A stretch of DNA of 64,000 nt, from positions 496,001 through 560,000 of the forward strand of contig CAVXNJ010000002.1 of NCBI GenBank assembly GCA_963763135.1, read 5' to 3'. The position numbers were made by a program, and so were the translations under genes. Below are positions 41,875-49,978 of the stretch, piece after piece. Position 1 is the stretch's first letter; each line of letters begins with the position of its first letter. Below the pieces are notes generated by a model. The model searched no databases. It saw only the letters and a program-made list of their open reading frames with translations, and was not told the origin of the DNA. The DNA comes from JANMZO01 sp963763135 (lineage in GTDB: Bacteria > Actinomycetota > Acidimicrobiia > Acidimicrobiales > JANYDT01).

Positions 41875-42564
41875 ATGTCACTTGCCACATTGGCGGACCA
41901 GAAGCGCTCGGTCACCGCGTCGAATGGTGGATCAACGGGCATCGCTTCATCGTCGCGTTCGTCGGAGTCGATCAAACCAACTGCAGCCATCCGCACGTTC
42001 GGTGTCGACGAGATCATCGTGAGCAAGACGGACCTTCAGGGTCGCATGACCTACGTCAATGACGTGTTCCTGCGCGTCGCCGCCTACCGCGAGGCCGACG
42101 TCATCGGCAAGCCCCACAATCTCATCCGTCACCCTGACATGCCCCGGGTCGTTTTCAGCCTGCTGTGGTCCGAGATCCAAGCCGGTCGGGAGATCTTCGC
42201 CTACGTCAAGAACATGGCGAGTGACGGTGCGGCCTACTGGGTGTTCGCACACGTCACGCCGACGTATGTCGGGGGTTCCATTGTCGGATATCACTCCAAT
42301 CGGCGTAGCCCCGAGGCGCGGGCCGTGCACGCGATCGAACCGCTGTACCGGTTGCTGCTGGCCGAAGAATCGCACCACTCGCGGCCGTCGGAAGCGATGG
42401 CGGCCTCGGGAGCGTTGATGACGGAGAAGCTGTCCCAACTGGAGATGACCTACGACGAGTTCGTCTGGTCGTTGGCCGATGCTCAAGGCGGTGCGGGTCG
42501 AGGCGGTGCGGGCCGAAGCGGTCAGGGTCGAAACGGCGCTGCTCGAAACGGAGTCGGCCGATGA
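41875..42564 (+). CDS. PAS-domain redox/energy sensor, Aer-like
   Basis: Residues ~45-150 form a PAS domain of the Aer type: TDLQGRMTYVNDVFLRVAAY, then GKPHNLIRHPDMPRVVF, which in Aer contributes to FAD binding, and YWVFAHVTPTY. There is no membrane segment. The C-terminal 25 residues are Gly/Arg/Ala/Gln-rich and are encoded by five 15-bp tandem units (42486-42560). The gene ends in ATGA overlapping the chemoreceptor-like gene, so sensor and signalling domain look like an Aer protein divided into two chains. GGAGAG precedes the ATG. Confidence 0.82.
   Translation: MSLATLADQKRSVTASNGGSTGIASSSRSSESIKPTAAIRTFGVDEIIVSKTDLQGRMTYVNDVFLRVAAYREADVIGKPHNLIRHPDMPRVVFSLLWSEIQAGREIFAYVKNMASDGAAYWVFAHVTPTYVGGSIVGYHSNRRSPEARAVHAIEPLYRLLLAEESHHSRPSEAMAASGALMTEKLSQLEMTYDEFVWSLADAQGGAGRGGAGRSGQGRNGAARNGVGR
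42486..42560 (+). repeat. Five 15-bp tandem units at the end of the PAS gene
   Basis: Units start at 42486, 42501, 42516, 42531 and 42546 (AGGCGGTGCGGGTCG and increasingly diverged versions) and end exactly before the ATG of the next gene at 42561. The period is a multiple of three, so copy changes would keep the frame. Confidence 0.75.
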
Positions 42565-43514
42565 GGTCAGTTCTCGAACGATCGTCACGAGGATTGAGCG
42601 CCGACGAACGGGCCGAGCTCGAAGCGTACCGGGCGGCCTTTGCGACCTTGGCCGAGGTCTGCACCAAAGCCTCGAACGGGGATCTGGAAGCGCGGGTCCC
42701 GGAACTTGAGGGCGATGTGCGTCTGGCCAATGTGCGCAACTCGATCAATCGACTTCTCGACCTCACGGATGCCTTTGTCCGCGAGGCGGGTGCGTCGTTG
42801 CAGGCGGCCAGCGAAGGACGCTTTCATCGCGCATTTCTGCCGCAGGGCATGCTTGGGTCGTTCCGGTCCGCGGCGCAGATGGTCAACGACGCCCGCGTCG
42901 CGATGCACGAGACCGCAGTGCAACTGACGGATGCTGAACGCTCCCGCCTCGCCATGGCTGATGATTTCGAGATGGCGGTGCTCGGGGCCAGCGAGCAGGT
43001 GGCTGCGGCCAGCACGGAACTCGGGGCAACTGCTGACGTTCTGACGGCATCAGCTCGCGCTGCGGTCGACGAAGCCGAACGGGCCGGATCCACGATTGCG
43101 TCGCTCGGGTCGACGTCGACGAACATCCAACGCGTAGTCACAATGATCTCCGACATCGCCTCCCAAACCCGTCTCCTGGGGCTCAACGCCAGCATCGAGG
43201 CGGCGCATGCCGGAACCGCGGGAGACGGCTTTTTGGTCGTCGCCCGAGAGGTGAAGAACCTGGCCAACCAGGCTGCATCTGCCGCCGCGCAGATCGCCAA
43301 TGAAGTCGCCGGGGTTCAGGCCGCGGCAGCGGAGTCGGGAGAAGTGCTCGCCCGAATATCGATGACCGTACGAGACATGCACAACCATGTCGTGGCCATC
43401 GCCACGGCGGTGTCCGGAACCGGTGAAGTCCAGTCTGGATTTGACGGTCTGGCCCAGTTGGCCGAGGTGCTGCGCCGTGAGGTCACGGGCTTCCTCGAAG
43501 CTTTACGTACCTGA
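42561..43514 (+). CDS. Soluble methyl-accepting chemotaxis protein-like transducer
   Basis: A 317-residue protein without membrane helices. Residues ~20-120 have HAMP-like repeats (CTKASNGDLEARVPELEGD, EGRFHRAFLPQGMLGSFRSA). The C-terminal part is an MCP signalling hairpin: ISDIASQTRLLGLNASIEAAHAG followed by FLVVAREVKNLANQ is the CheA/CheW-contact tip; RLLGLNA replaces the usual NLLALNA. The domain would pass the PAS sensor's signal to a CheA kinase, yet no che genes lie in the window. It is coupled to the PAS gene by ATGA. Confidence 0.85.
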   Translation: MRSVLERSSRGLSADERAELEAYRAAFATLAEVCTKASNGDLEARVPELEGDVRLANVRNSINRLLDLTDAFVREAGASLQAASEGRFHRAFLPQGMLGSFRSAAQMVNDARVAMHETAVQLTDAERSRLAMADDFEMAVLGASEQVAAASTELGATADVLTASARAAVDEAERAGSTIASLGSTSTNIQRVVTMISDIASQTRLLGLNASIEAAHAGTAGDGFLVVAREVKNLANQAASAAAQIANEVAGVQAAAAESGEVLARISMTVRDMHNHVVAIATAVSGTGEVQSGFDGLAQLAEVLRREVTGFLEALRT

Positions 43515-43687
43515 GGACGCGAAGGTCTCGACACTGTTGCGACCTCGGTCGTGAGGTCAGGTTGGGTGTCGCCCAATCTTTCGGTCATGGGAACCCAAGC
43601 CGGCGATCTGAGGCTGTGGGTCGACTCGGATCGGTGAGTTGGGTACCGGTTTGCCCCGATATGGAGGTCAACCAGGCAACGTCGGGG

Positions 43688-44257
43688 TCAGGCCAGTTCG
43701 TTTTCGGCCGAGCGTTGGGCCAACGGCAAAAACACGGCCGAGCGGTAATACGCCAACTCGGTAATGCTCTCCCGGATGTCATCGAGGGCCCGGTGGCCAC
43801 CGGATTTCCGCGGTGCCTTCTTCGCGATTTCGGGATACCAGCGACGGGCCAGCTCTTTGATTGTCGACACATCGACACTTCGGTAACTCAGGTAGTCGTC
43901 GATCTCCCGCATAGCCGCAGCCAGGAAGCGCCGATCTGTTCCGATCGAATTGCCGCACAGAGGAACGCTGTTGGATTCCGGGATGTGCAGTTTCAAAAAC
44001 TCCAGGGTCTGTACCTTCGCCTGATCCAGCGTGATCTCAGACGATTTGATCTCTTTCAGCAGCCCGCTGCGCCCGTGCATTGCGACCACGACTTCGTCCA
44101 TATGGGCGAGTTCGTCGTCGGTCGCCTGAATCACGAGATCGGGCCCCTCCGCCACGATATTCAGCTCGTCATCGGTGATGATCGTTGCGATTTCGACGAT
44201 CACATGTCGTGACGGGTCGAGGCCGGTCATTTCCAAATCCATCCAGGCGAGCACCAT
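43688..44257 (-). CDS. orn: Oligoribonuclease
   Basis: A 189-residue DEDDh 3'-5' exonuclease: WMDLEMTGLD (first Asp and Glu), CGNSIGTDRRFL (Asp), and HRALDDIRESI (His and final Asp). Orn degrades two- to five-base RNAs and the dinucleotide pGpG from cyclic-di-GMP breakdown, making it functionally connected to the GGDEF-EAL protein at 58-60 kb. Length and motifs are fully typical. The 170 bases downstream to the chemoreceptor gene show nothing recognisable. Confidence 0.95.
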   Translation of the reverse strand: MVLAWMDLEMTGLDPSRHVIVEIATIITDDELNIVAEGPDLVIQATDDELAHMDEVVVAMHGRSGLLKEIKSSEITLDQAKVQTLEFLKLHIPESNSVPLCGNSIGTDRRFLAAAMREIDDYLSYRSVDVSTIKELARRWYPEIAKKAPRKSGGHRALDDIRESITELAYYRSAVFLPLAQRSAENELA

Positions 44258-44431
44258 ACGACACTACCGCCCCGCGCAATAGGTGAGCGTGAGGGTTGGT
44301 CTGTTTCGGTCAATTGGGACGAGTTTCGGGCTCAGGATTCCCTCACGGCGGTCGACGGCCTTTGCATTCGCAGTCGTGGAGGGCGTTGAGCGAATCGCTA
44401 AATCGGTCAACGAGGGTGAGAGACTGGGCCG

Positions 44432-45619
44432 ATGGCCAGTGACTTCGACCGTAACGCCCTCGACCCCGCGGTGCTGCGGGCGTCGGTTTCAAACAAATGG
44501 AACAAGAATGCCGCCGAAATCCTGCCGGCGTGGGTCGCCGATATGGACTTCGCGGTCGCCGGCCCGATCGCCGATCATCTCCAGCGTTATCACGACGAGC
44601 GGTTCTTCGGCTACGCGATTCCAGCTCTCTCCGACACGCTGAAGCTCGCGTATGTGAACTGGTGGGGAAAGCGGTTCGGACTGACCATTGATACCAACCT
44701 GACCATGGTGCTTACTGAAGTGGTCCAGGCGATTCATGCCGTCACGCATACCTTTTCTGCCCCCGGCGATGGGCTTTTGATACTGACGCCGATCTACCCG
44801 CCGTTCCTTGGTGTCGTCGAGCAGCAGCAGCGTCGACTGGTGGAATACCGGATGCGGATAGTGGACGGCCAGTACCGCTTCGATGCCGAAGAGTTACGCG
44901 CGCTTATCAGTGTCGAGCGTCCGAAGATCCTGCTGTTGTGCAATCCCCACAATCCGCTCGGGCGAGTGTTCACCGAGGTCGAACTGCGCCAACTCGGAGA
45001 GCTGGCGGTGGAATTCGACATGGTGATCCTCTCCGACGAGATCCACGCAGATCTCGTCTACGCACCGAATCGACATGTACCGATCGGTACATTGAGCTCC
45101 GAGATCGCCGAACGCACGATCACGACGTCGTCGGTCAGCAAGTCCTTCAACCTGGCTGGTCTGCGATGTGCGGTGATGTCGTTCGGATCGGCCGAGTTGA
45201 AGCAACGTTTCGATGCGCAGATCCCCGGCCACCTCCTGGGTATGGCATCGGTGCCTGGTCAACTGGCTGCTGTTGCGGCCTGGACTCACTGCTCCGATTG
45301 GTTGGAAGATTGCCTGACCCAGTTGACCGTTAACCGTGCGCTGGTGATGGAAACGTTCGCCCGCGACCTTCCGTCGGTCGGATTGGTTGCCAACGAGGCG
45401 ACGTACCTTCAGTTCCTCGACTTCACCGGCTTCCCCGTGGCGCCCGACGGGCTGGTTTCAACGCGGATTCGCGAGGAGGCGTTCGTGGCAATGAACGATG
45501 GCCCGACGTTCGGAGCGGGATTGGAGTCGTTCGTCCGGCTCAACTTCGCCACCTCGACCGCCTGTTTGACCGAGATCCTCGATCGCATCGTGACCTGGGG
45601 TCACAAGTACGCGCCCTGA
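44432..45619 (+). CDS. PLP-dependent aminotransferase/cystathionine beta-lyase (MalY/PatB-like)
   Basis: A 395-residue fold-type I PLP enzyme. LPAWVADMDFAVAGPI at the N terminus is the MalY/PatB hallmark; LLCNPHNPLGRVFT and DEIHADLVY bind the cofactor ring; the Schiff-base Lys is in SSVSKSFNLAGLRC. MalY/PatB enzymes split cystathionine or cysteine conjugates (C-S lyase). The ATG at 44432 starts the recognised domain. A copy of the 12-bp palindromic word lies inside (44895-44906). Substrate is not certain. Confidence 0.87.
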   Translation: MASDFDRNALDPAVLRASVSNKWNKNAAEILPAWVADMDFAVAGPIADHLQRYHDERFFGYAIPALSDTLKLAYVNWWGKRFGLTIDTNLTMVLTEVVQAIHAVTHTFSAPGDGLLILTPIYPPFLGVVEQQQRRLVEYRMRIVDGQYRFDAEELRALISVERPKILLLCNPHNPLGRVFTEVELRQLGELAVEFDMVILSDEIHADLVYAPNRHVPIGTLSSEIAERTITTSSVSKSFNLAGLRCAVMSFGSAELKQRFDAQIPGHLLGMASVPGQLAAVAAWTHCSDWLEDCLTQLTVNRALVMETFARDLPSVGLVANEATYLQFLDFTGFPVAPDGLVSTRIREEAFVAMNDGPTFGAGLESFVRLNFATSTACLTEILDRIVTWGHKYAP

Positions 45620-45646
45620 AGGGTGCATGTGATGTGTGGCTTTCTT

Positions 45647-45695
45647 GCTCCGGAGTCGAATAGTCGTTTTGGGACGTTCGAAGTGACTCCGGAGC
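45647..45695. repeat. 49-bp palindromic repeat
   Basis: Arms GCTCCGGAGTC and GACTCCGGAGC are exact complements; the centre is 27 bases. It lies between the aminotransferase and the SDR on the same strand. Confidence 0.88.
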
Positions 45696-45752
45696 AGCTA
45701 TAGCCAGCGCTGGGTTAGCGCCCGACGACGGCGTGTCCGTAGACTCCCCGGC

Positions 45753-46538
45753 ATGACGAACCCTCGACTCACTCGCTTAAGCCGATCCATCGCCGGACGC
45801 GTGGCGGTGGTGACCGGTGCCGCCAGCGGCATGGGTCGGGCCACGGCGTTTCTCTTCGCCGATGAAGGCGCCAAGGTGGCGGTGGTAGACCGCAACGCCG
45901 AAGGGGTGCTCGCCGTCGTTGATGCCATCAAACAGGCCGGCGGGACGGCGGAAGGGTTCACGCTCGATGTGTCAGACGAAGCCGCCATCAACTCGACCGT
46001 CGCCAAGATCCGTGAGGCGCTCGGCCCGATCGATATCCTGGTCAACAACGCCGGCATCTCGATGGGCGCGCCGATCGCCAGCGACGACTGGGGCGCCGTC
46101 TGGGACATCACGATGTCGGTCAACCTCACCGCCCATGGCCGCTTGATCCGGGCCTGCCTGGCCGACCTTCAGCGCAACGCCGATGGTCGCGTGGTCAACA
46201 TCGCATCGACCGAGGGTCTCGGTGCGACGCCGATGATCAGCGCCTATACCGCAGCGAAGCACGGCGTGATCGGCTTCACCCGGTCGCTCGCGGTTGAGTT
46301 GGGGGCCACCGGCGTGACCGTCAACTGCATCTGCCCCGGACCGATCAATACCGGTATGACGTCGTCCATCGTCGACGAGCACAAGACGATCTTCGCCAAA
46401 CGCCGCGTTCCACTTCGCCGGTACGGGGATCCCGAGGAGGTCGCTCACGGCACGTTGAGCCTCGTACTCCCGGCTGCCAGCTACATCAACGGAGCCACGT
46501 TGGTGGTTGACGGTGGAATGACGATCAAGAACGCGTAA
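45753..46538 (+). CDS. Short-chain dehydrogenase/reductase
   Basis: A 261-residue classical SDR: nucleotide-binding TGAASGMG, VVDRNAEG after strand two (Asp suggesting NAD preference), NNAGIS, and the catalytic Ser/Tyr/Lys in NIASTEGLG and SAYTAAKHGV. PGPINTGMT and INGATLVVDGGM complete the family pattern. The substrate is unknown. It ends 11 bases before the Fpg/Nei gene and is probably co-transcribed with it. Confidence 0.88.
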   Translation: MTNPRLTRLSRSIAGRVAVVTGAASGMGRATAFLFADEGAKVAVVDRNAEGVLAVVDAIKQAGGTAEGFTLDVSDEAAINSTVAKIREALGPIDILVNNAGISMGAPIASDDWGAVWDITMSVNLTAHGRLIRACLADLQRNADGRVVNIASTEGLGATPMISAYTAAKHGVIGFTRSLAVELGATGVTVNCICPGPINTGMTSSIVDEHKTIFAKRRVPLRRYGDPEEVAHGTLSLVLPAASYINGATLVVDGGMTIKNA

Positions 46539-46549
46539 AGTTCGGTGCT

Positions 46550-47428
46550 ATGCCCGAGATGCCGGAAGTCGAATCGCTTGCCCGTTGGTTGTCTGAGCGG
46601 ACAAGCGGGCTGACCATCACCCGGGCCGACATCCTCGCCATAAGCGCACTTAAGACCTTCGATCCACCCCTTGACGCGTTGAAGGGGCGAACGGTGACCG
46701 GCTGGTCCCGGAGGGGAAAGTTTCTCATCGCCTCCACGGTCGACGACGGCGGCGAGGTCATCTATCTCTGCATCCACCTGGCCCGCGCCGGGTGGATCCG
46801 GTGGTCCGACGAACTCAATGCGAAAGCGGCCAAGCTCACCAAAGGACCGCAAGCCCTGCGGATCGGGTTCTCCGACGGCAGCGGTTTCAACGCCACCGAA
46901 GCGGGCACTGACAAGCGACTTGGTGTTCACGTCGTACGTGACCCCGACGCGGTGGAGCACATCCGGACCCTCGGGGTCGATCCACTCGGACCCGACTTCA
47001 CCGTCGAACGGTTCACGGCGATTTTGAGCGGCGCGGGTCGGGCTCAGATCAAAGGTGTGCTGACCGATCAGGGTCTGATCGCCGGAGTGGGCAACGCGTA
47101 TTCCGACGAGGCGCTCCACGTGGCGCGCCTGTCGCCGTTCAAACCGTCGAACTCCTTAACGGAAGCGGAGAGGGTCGGGCTGCGCGACGCCATAGTAAGC
47201 GTACTTACCGAAGCGCTGGAGCGCAGCGCGGGGAAGCCGGCCAGCGAGTTGAAAGATGCGAAGCGTACGGGCATGCGGGTGCATGCCCGCACCGGCCAGG
47301 CATGCCCGGTGTGCGGTGACACGGTTCGTGAAGTCGCGTTCGCCACAAAGAGCCTGCAGTACTGCCCGACCTGCCAAACTGGGGGGAAGCCGCTGGCCGA
47401 CCGGCGTCTGAGCCGCCTCCTGAAGTAG
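46550..47428 (+). CDS. Fpg/Nei-family DNA glycosylase
   Basis: The protein starts MPEMPEVESLAR, giving the catalytic N-terminal Pro and Glu after removal of Met. KGVLTDQGLIAGVGNAYSDE is the helix-two-turn-helix, and the C-terminal zinc finger is CPVCGDT ... YCPTCQTGGKPLADRR. It removes oxidised bases and nicks the abasic site. 292 residues is normal. It cannot be assigned firmly to Fpg (8-oxoG) or Nei-like from motifs alone. Two copies of the 12-bp palindrome lie within the gene (46641, 47195). Confidence 0.92.
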   Translation: MPEMPEVESLARWLSERTSGLTITRADILAISALKTFDPPLDALKGRTVTGWSRRGKFLIASTVDDGGEVIYLCIHLARAGWIRWSDELNAKAAKLTKGPQALRIGFSDGSGFNATEAGTDKRLGVHVVRDPDAVEHIRTLGVDPLGPDFTVERFTAILSGAGRAQIKGVLTDQGLIAGVGNAYSDEALHVARLSPFKPSNSLTEAERVGLRDAIVSVLTEALERSAGKPASELKDAKRTGMRVHARTGQACPVCGDTVREVAFATKSLQYCPTCQTGGKPLADRRLSRLLK

Positions 47429-47454
47429 GCCTGCCGCTTCCGCCGGTTTTCGCT

Positions 47455-47595
47455 GCTCCGGAGCCGAAAAGTCGTTTCGGCACGTACAAAGTGACTCCGG
47501 AGTGGGGGATGTAGGCCGCGGCTTCCGGCGTTTTCGGCGTTTCGCTGCTCCGGAGTCGATAAGTCGCTTCGGCACGTACAAAGTGACTCCGGAGC
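47455..47595. repeat. Two 49-bp palindromic repeats
   Basis: Copies at 47455-47503 and 47547-47595, same strand orientation, separated by 43 bases that are themselves partly repeated (GGCTTCCGGCGTTTTCG-like). Left arm GCTCCGGAG(C/T)CGA, right arm GTGACTCCGGAG. They fill the gap between the Fpg/Nei gene and the AbiEi-like gene. Confidence 0.9.
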
Positions 47596-47679
47596 AGAGC
47601 GGGGAAAGGCTGTCACACCTCGCCGCTACAGTGCAGACCATTCCCCCGATCGCAAACTTGTACGACTCAGGGGGCAACT

Positions 47680-48609
47680 ATGTCTTCGAAAACCTCGACT
47701 CTTCAGATCGAGCGTGAACTTCAGCGCCTAGCCACGATCCAGGATGGGCTCTTCTCAACGACTCAGGCGCTCACGAGCGGTGTTGGAAAGGATTCGTTGA
47801 AGAGCCGTGTTTCAAACGGTCTGGTCGAACGTTGTTTTGCAGGCGTGTATCGATTGTCGTCGACGCCAAAAACATTCGAACAGGTTTGCGTAGCCGCATG
47901 TCTAGCTACCGGCGGGGCTCTCGCCGGTACAACGGCAGGACTGATTCATGGGCTGCCCATCGGGCGTCGACCGACCGCGCCGGAAATTGTTCTTCCTCAC
48001 GGAACGCAGTATCGGAGCACTGGGATTGTTGTGCATCAGACCCGCTTCTTTCCACACACCCAGAAATGGCGTAGCGGGGTGGTGACGATACCGTCGGCGA
48101 CGATGATTGTGCTCGCCAAGGTGCTCGATCGTCACGTGCTGGCCCGATGTCTTGACCATGGCATAGCGAACGGTCTGTTCTCTATCGACGACGTCGTCGC
48201 TGAGCTGGAAGGCCGAGTGCGGTTTCGGGGTCGGCGGAACCTCTTGAGTGAATTGGCGGCCCGTTCGAACGGGAAGTTGTTGTTCAGGAGTATCAGCGAA
48301 GGCAAGGTGCTTAGTTGGATTCGACAATCTGGGCTGCCGCTGCCGGAGTCCAACGCTGCGATTGAAACTTCTCTCGGATTTTTCGAAGTGGATTTCCTTT
48401 GGCGTGGGCTGAAGGTGATCTTGGAGGTGAGCCCGTTCTACACGCACGGCTCACAGGAGCAGCAGGAGCGAGACGCCATCAAACGACGGGCGTTGATATT
48501 GGCCGGGTACTTGATCATCGAAGCGACCGATCACGACATTCAATCCTTGCGTGCATTTGCGAAAACGGCTGACGCTGTAAAGCAGCTGCTCGCTCACGGA
48601 CGATCCTGA
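47680..48609 (+). CDS. AbiEi antitoxin-like winged-helix protein with a DUF559-like C-terminal domain
   Basis: The N-terminal ~60 residues (GLFSTTQALTSGVGKDSLKS, VERCFAGVYRL) match the AbiEi-type winged helix of type IV toxin-antitoxin antitoxins. The middle resembles AbiEi_4 sequences (GALAGTTAGLIHGLP, IVVHQTRFF, TMIVLAKVLD). The C terminus (ETSLGFFEVDFLWRGLKVILEV, then RALILAGYLIIEAT) looks like the DUF559/Vsr-like endonuclease fold. No AbiEii toxin is adjacent, so this is an orphan, as is frequent in actinobacteria. AGGGGGC precedes the ATG. Base composition is slightly lower in GC than its neighbours. Confidence 0.78.
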   Translation: MSSKTSTLQIERELQRLATIQDGLFSTTQALTSGVGKDSLKSRVSNGLVERCFAGVYRLSSTPKTFEQVCVAACLATGGALAGTTAGLIHGLPIGRRPTAPEIVLPHGTQYRSTGIVVHQTRFFPHTQKWRSGVVTIPSATMIVLAKVLDRHVLARCLDHGIANGLFSIDDVVAELEGRVRFRGRRNLLSELAARSNGKLLFRSISEGKVLSWIRQSGLPLPESNAAIETSLGFFEVDFLWRGLKVILEVSPFYTHGSQEQQERDAIKRRALILAGYLIIEATDHDIQSLRAFAKTADAVKQLLAHGRS

Positions 48610-48619
48610 GCCGCCGTCT

Positions 48620-48915
48620 GCTCCGGAGTCGATAAGTCGTTTTGGTGCGTGCAAAGTGACTCCAGAGCGGGGAGCGGGTTGGGCTTCACGTTTTCTGAGG
48701 TGCTCCGGAGCCGAAAAGTCGCTTCGGCACGTGCAAAGTGAGTCCGGAGCATTTGGGGCATCGTGTGTGAACCGTTGCGGCGGTGCTCCGGAGTCGATAA
48801 GTCGTTTCCGGACGTGCAAAGTGACTCCCGAGTGGGGAGCGGGTTGGGCTTCACGTTTTCCGAGGTGCTCCGGAGTCGATAAATCGTTTCCGGACGTGCA
48901 AAGTGACTCCGGAGC
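48620..48915. repeat. Cluster of four 49-bp palindromic repeats
   Basis: Copies at 48620-48668, 48702-48750, 48785-48833 and 48867-48915, all in one orientation, with 33-34-base spacers. Spacers 1 and 3 are near copies of each other (GGGTTGGGCTTCACGTTTTC). They occupy most of the 324-base gap between the convergent AbiEi-like and amidohydrolase genes. Confidence 0.9.
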
Positions 48916-48933
48916 GCAACCGATCTACAAGTG

Positions 48934-49968
48934 CTACAGAGCGGACTCGAAGCCCTGGAGAACGTTGACCGCGTTGATGCCGATGGCTTCCACCGCGTAG
49001 CCGCCTTCGAAGACGAAGAGGGTCGGCACGTTCAGTGCCGCGATGTGCCTACCCATCTCCAGGTAGTCGGCGTGCTTGAGCTTGAACTTGCTGATCGGGT
49101 CTTCCTCGAATGTGTCGACGCCGAGGGACACAACGAGTCGGTCAATGTTGTGTGCGCGCAGGTTCTCGATGCCGTCGAGCAGGGCGGGTTCGTACACGTC
49201 CCAGGCGGAGCCCCAAGGTAGGGGATAGTTGCGGTTTGCACCTAAACCCGCGCCGATGCCGAGTTCGTCGTCGTAGCCGAGGAAGTACGGGTACTCCTGG
49301 CGGGGGTCACCGTGTAACGAAACGAACGGGACGTCGGCGCGGTCGTAGAAGATGGCCTGGGTGCCGTTGCCGTGGTGGTAATCGACATCGAGCACGCCGA
49401 CCTTCGATGACCCCCGGTCGAGGAGATACTGCGTCGCGATAGCGGCGTTGTTGAGGAAGCAGTAACCCCCGTAGACGTCGGCGTTCGCGTGGTGCCCTGG
49501 CGGACGGCACAGTGAAAACGCAACGCGTTCGCCAGCGAGCACCAGGTCCGCGCCGGTCAAGGCGACATCGGCTGCGGATGTGATTGCGGTCCAGGTGCCA
49601 GCCGTGATCGGTGTGCCGGCGTCGAGCGAGTAGTACGAGAGCTTGCCGTCGATCACCGTCGGAACCCGGTCGTGGCGAAGCGTCCGCGTCGGCCAGGTGA
49701 GAGGGAGCGCGTCGTACTCGCCGTGGGCGGCAACCCATTCGCTCCACGCGTCACGGAGAAACGATACAAAGGGTTCCGTATGTACGCGTAGTACTGGGTC
49801 GAGCCCGTGTGCCGTCGGTTCGAGAACTTCGCCGAGCGCGACTTCCCGCACCCGAGCCAGTACCAGATCGGCGCGGCGAGGCATCTCGAAACACGGCACC
49901 AGCAGCCCGTCGTTGAGTTCGGCCTTGCCGTCCTGGAGTCGGTGGTTGTCGGAGTAGACGGTCTTCAT
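48934..49968 (-). CDS. Acetylpolyamine amidohydrolase (histone-deacetylase superfamily)
   Basis: A 344-residue zinc hydrolase: MKTVYSDNHRLQDGKAEL at the N terminus is typical of acetylpolyamine amidohydrolases (AphA/B), followed by RPPGHHANADVYGGYCFLNN, LDVDYHHGNGTQAIFY and VSLHGDPRQEYPYFLGY. His/Asp zinc ligands (DVDYHH and later DTFEEDP) are present. It removes acetyl groups from N-acetylputrescine, -cadaverine or -spermidine, releasing polyamines that the GabD-type route can degrade. It is 13 kb from the polyamine ABC genes, so the link is functional only. The ATG at 49968 is preferred to a longer frame at 50052. Confidence 0.86.
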   Translation of the reverse strand: MKTVYSDNHRLQDGKAELNDGLLVPCFEMPRRADLVLARVREVALGEVLEPTAHGLDPVLRVHTEPFVSFLRDAWSEWVAAHGEYDALPLTWPTRTLRHDRVPTVIDGKLSYYSLDAGTPITAGTWTAITSAADVALTGADLVLAGERVAFSLCRPPGHHANADVYGGYCFLNNAAIATQYLLDRGSSKVGVLDVDYHHGNGTQAIFYDRADVPFVSLHGDPRQEYPYFLGYDDELGIGAGLGANRNYPLPWGSAWDVYEPALLDGIENLRAHNIDRLVVSLGVDTFEEDPISKFKLKHADYLEMGRHIAALNVPTLFVFEGGYAVEAIGINAVNVLQGFESAL

Positions 49969-49978
49969 GACGGAGAGC

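Noticed and set aside
41320..48915. The regularly spaced 49-bp repeats as a CRISPR array
   Set aside because: Repeats are palindromic over their whole length, diverge in the middle, have spacers that are repeated rather than unique, and no cas genes are present.
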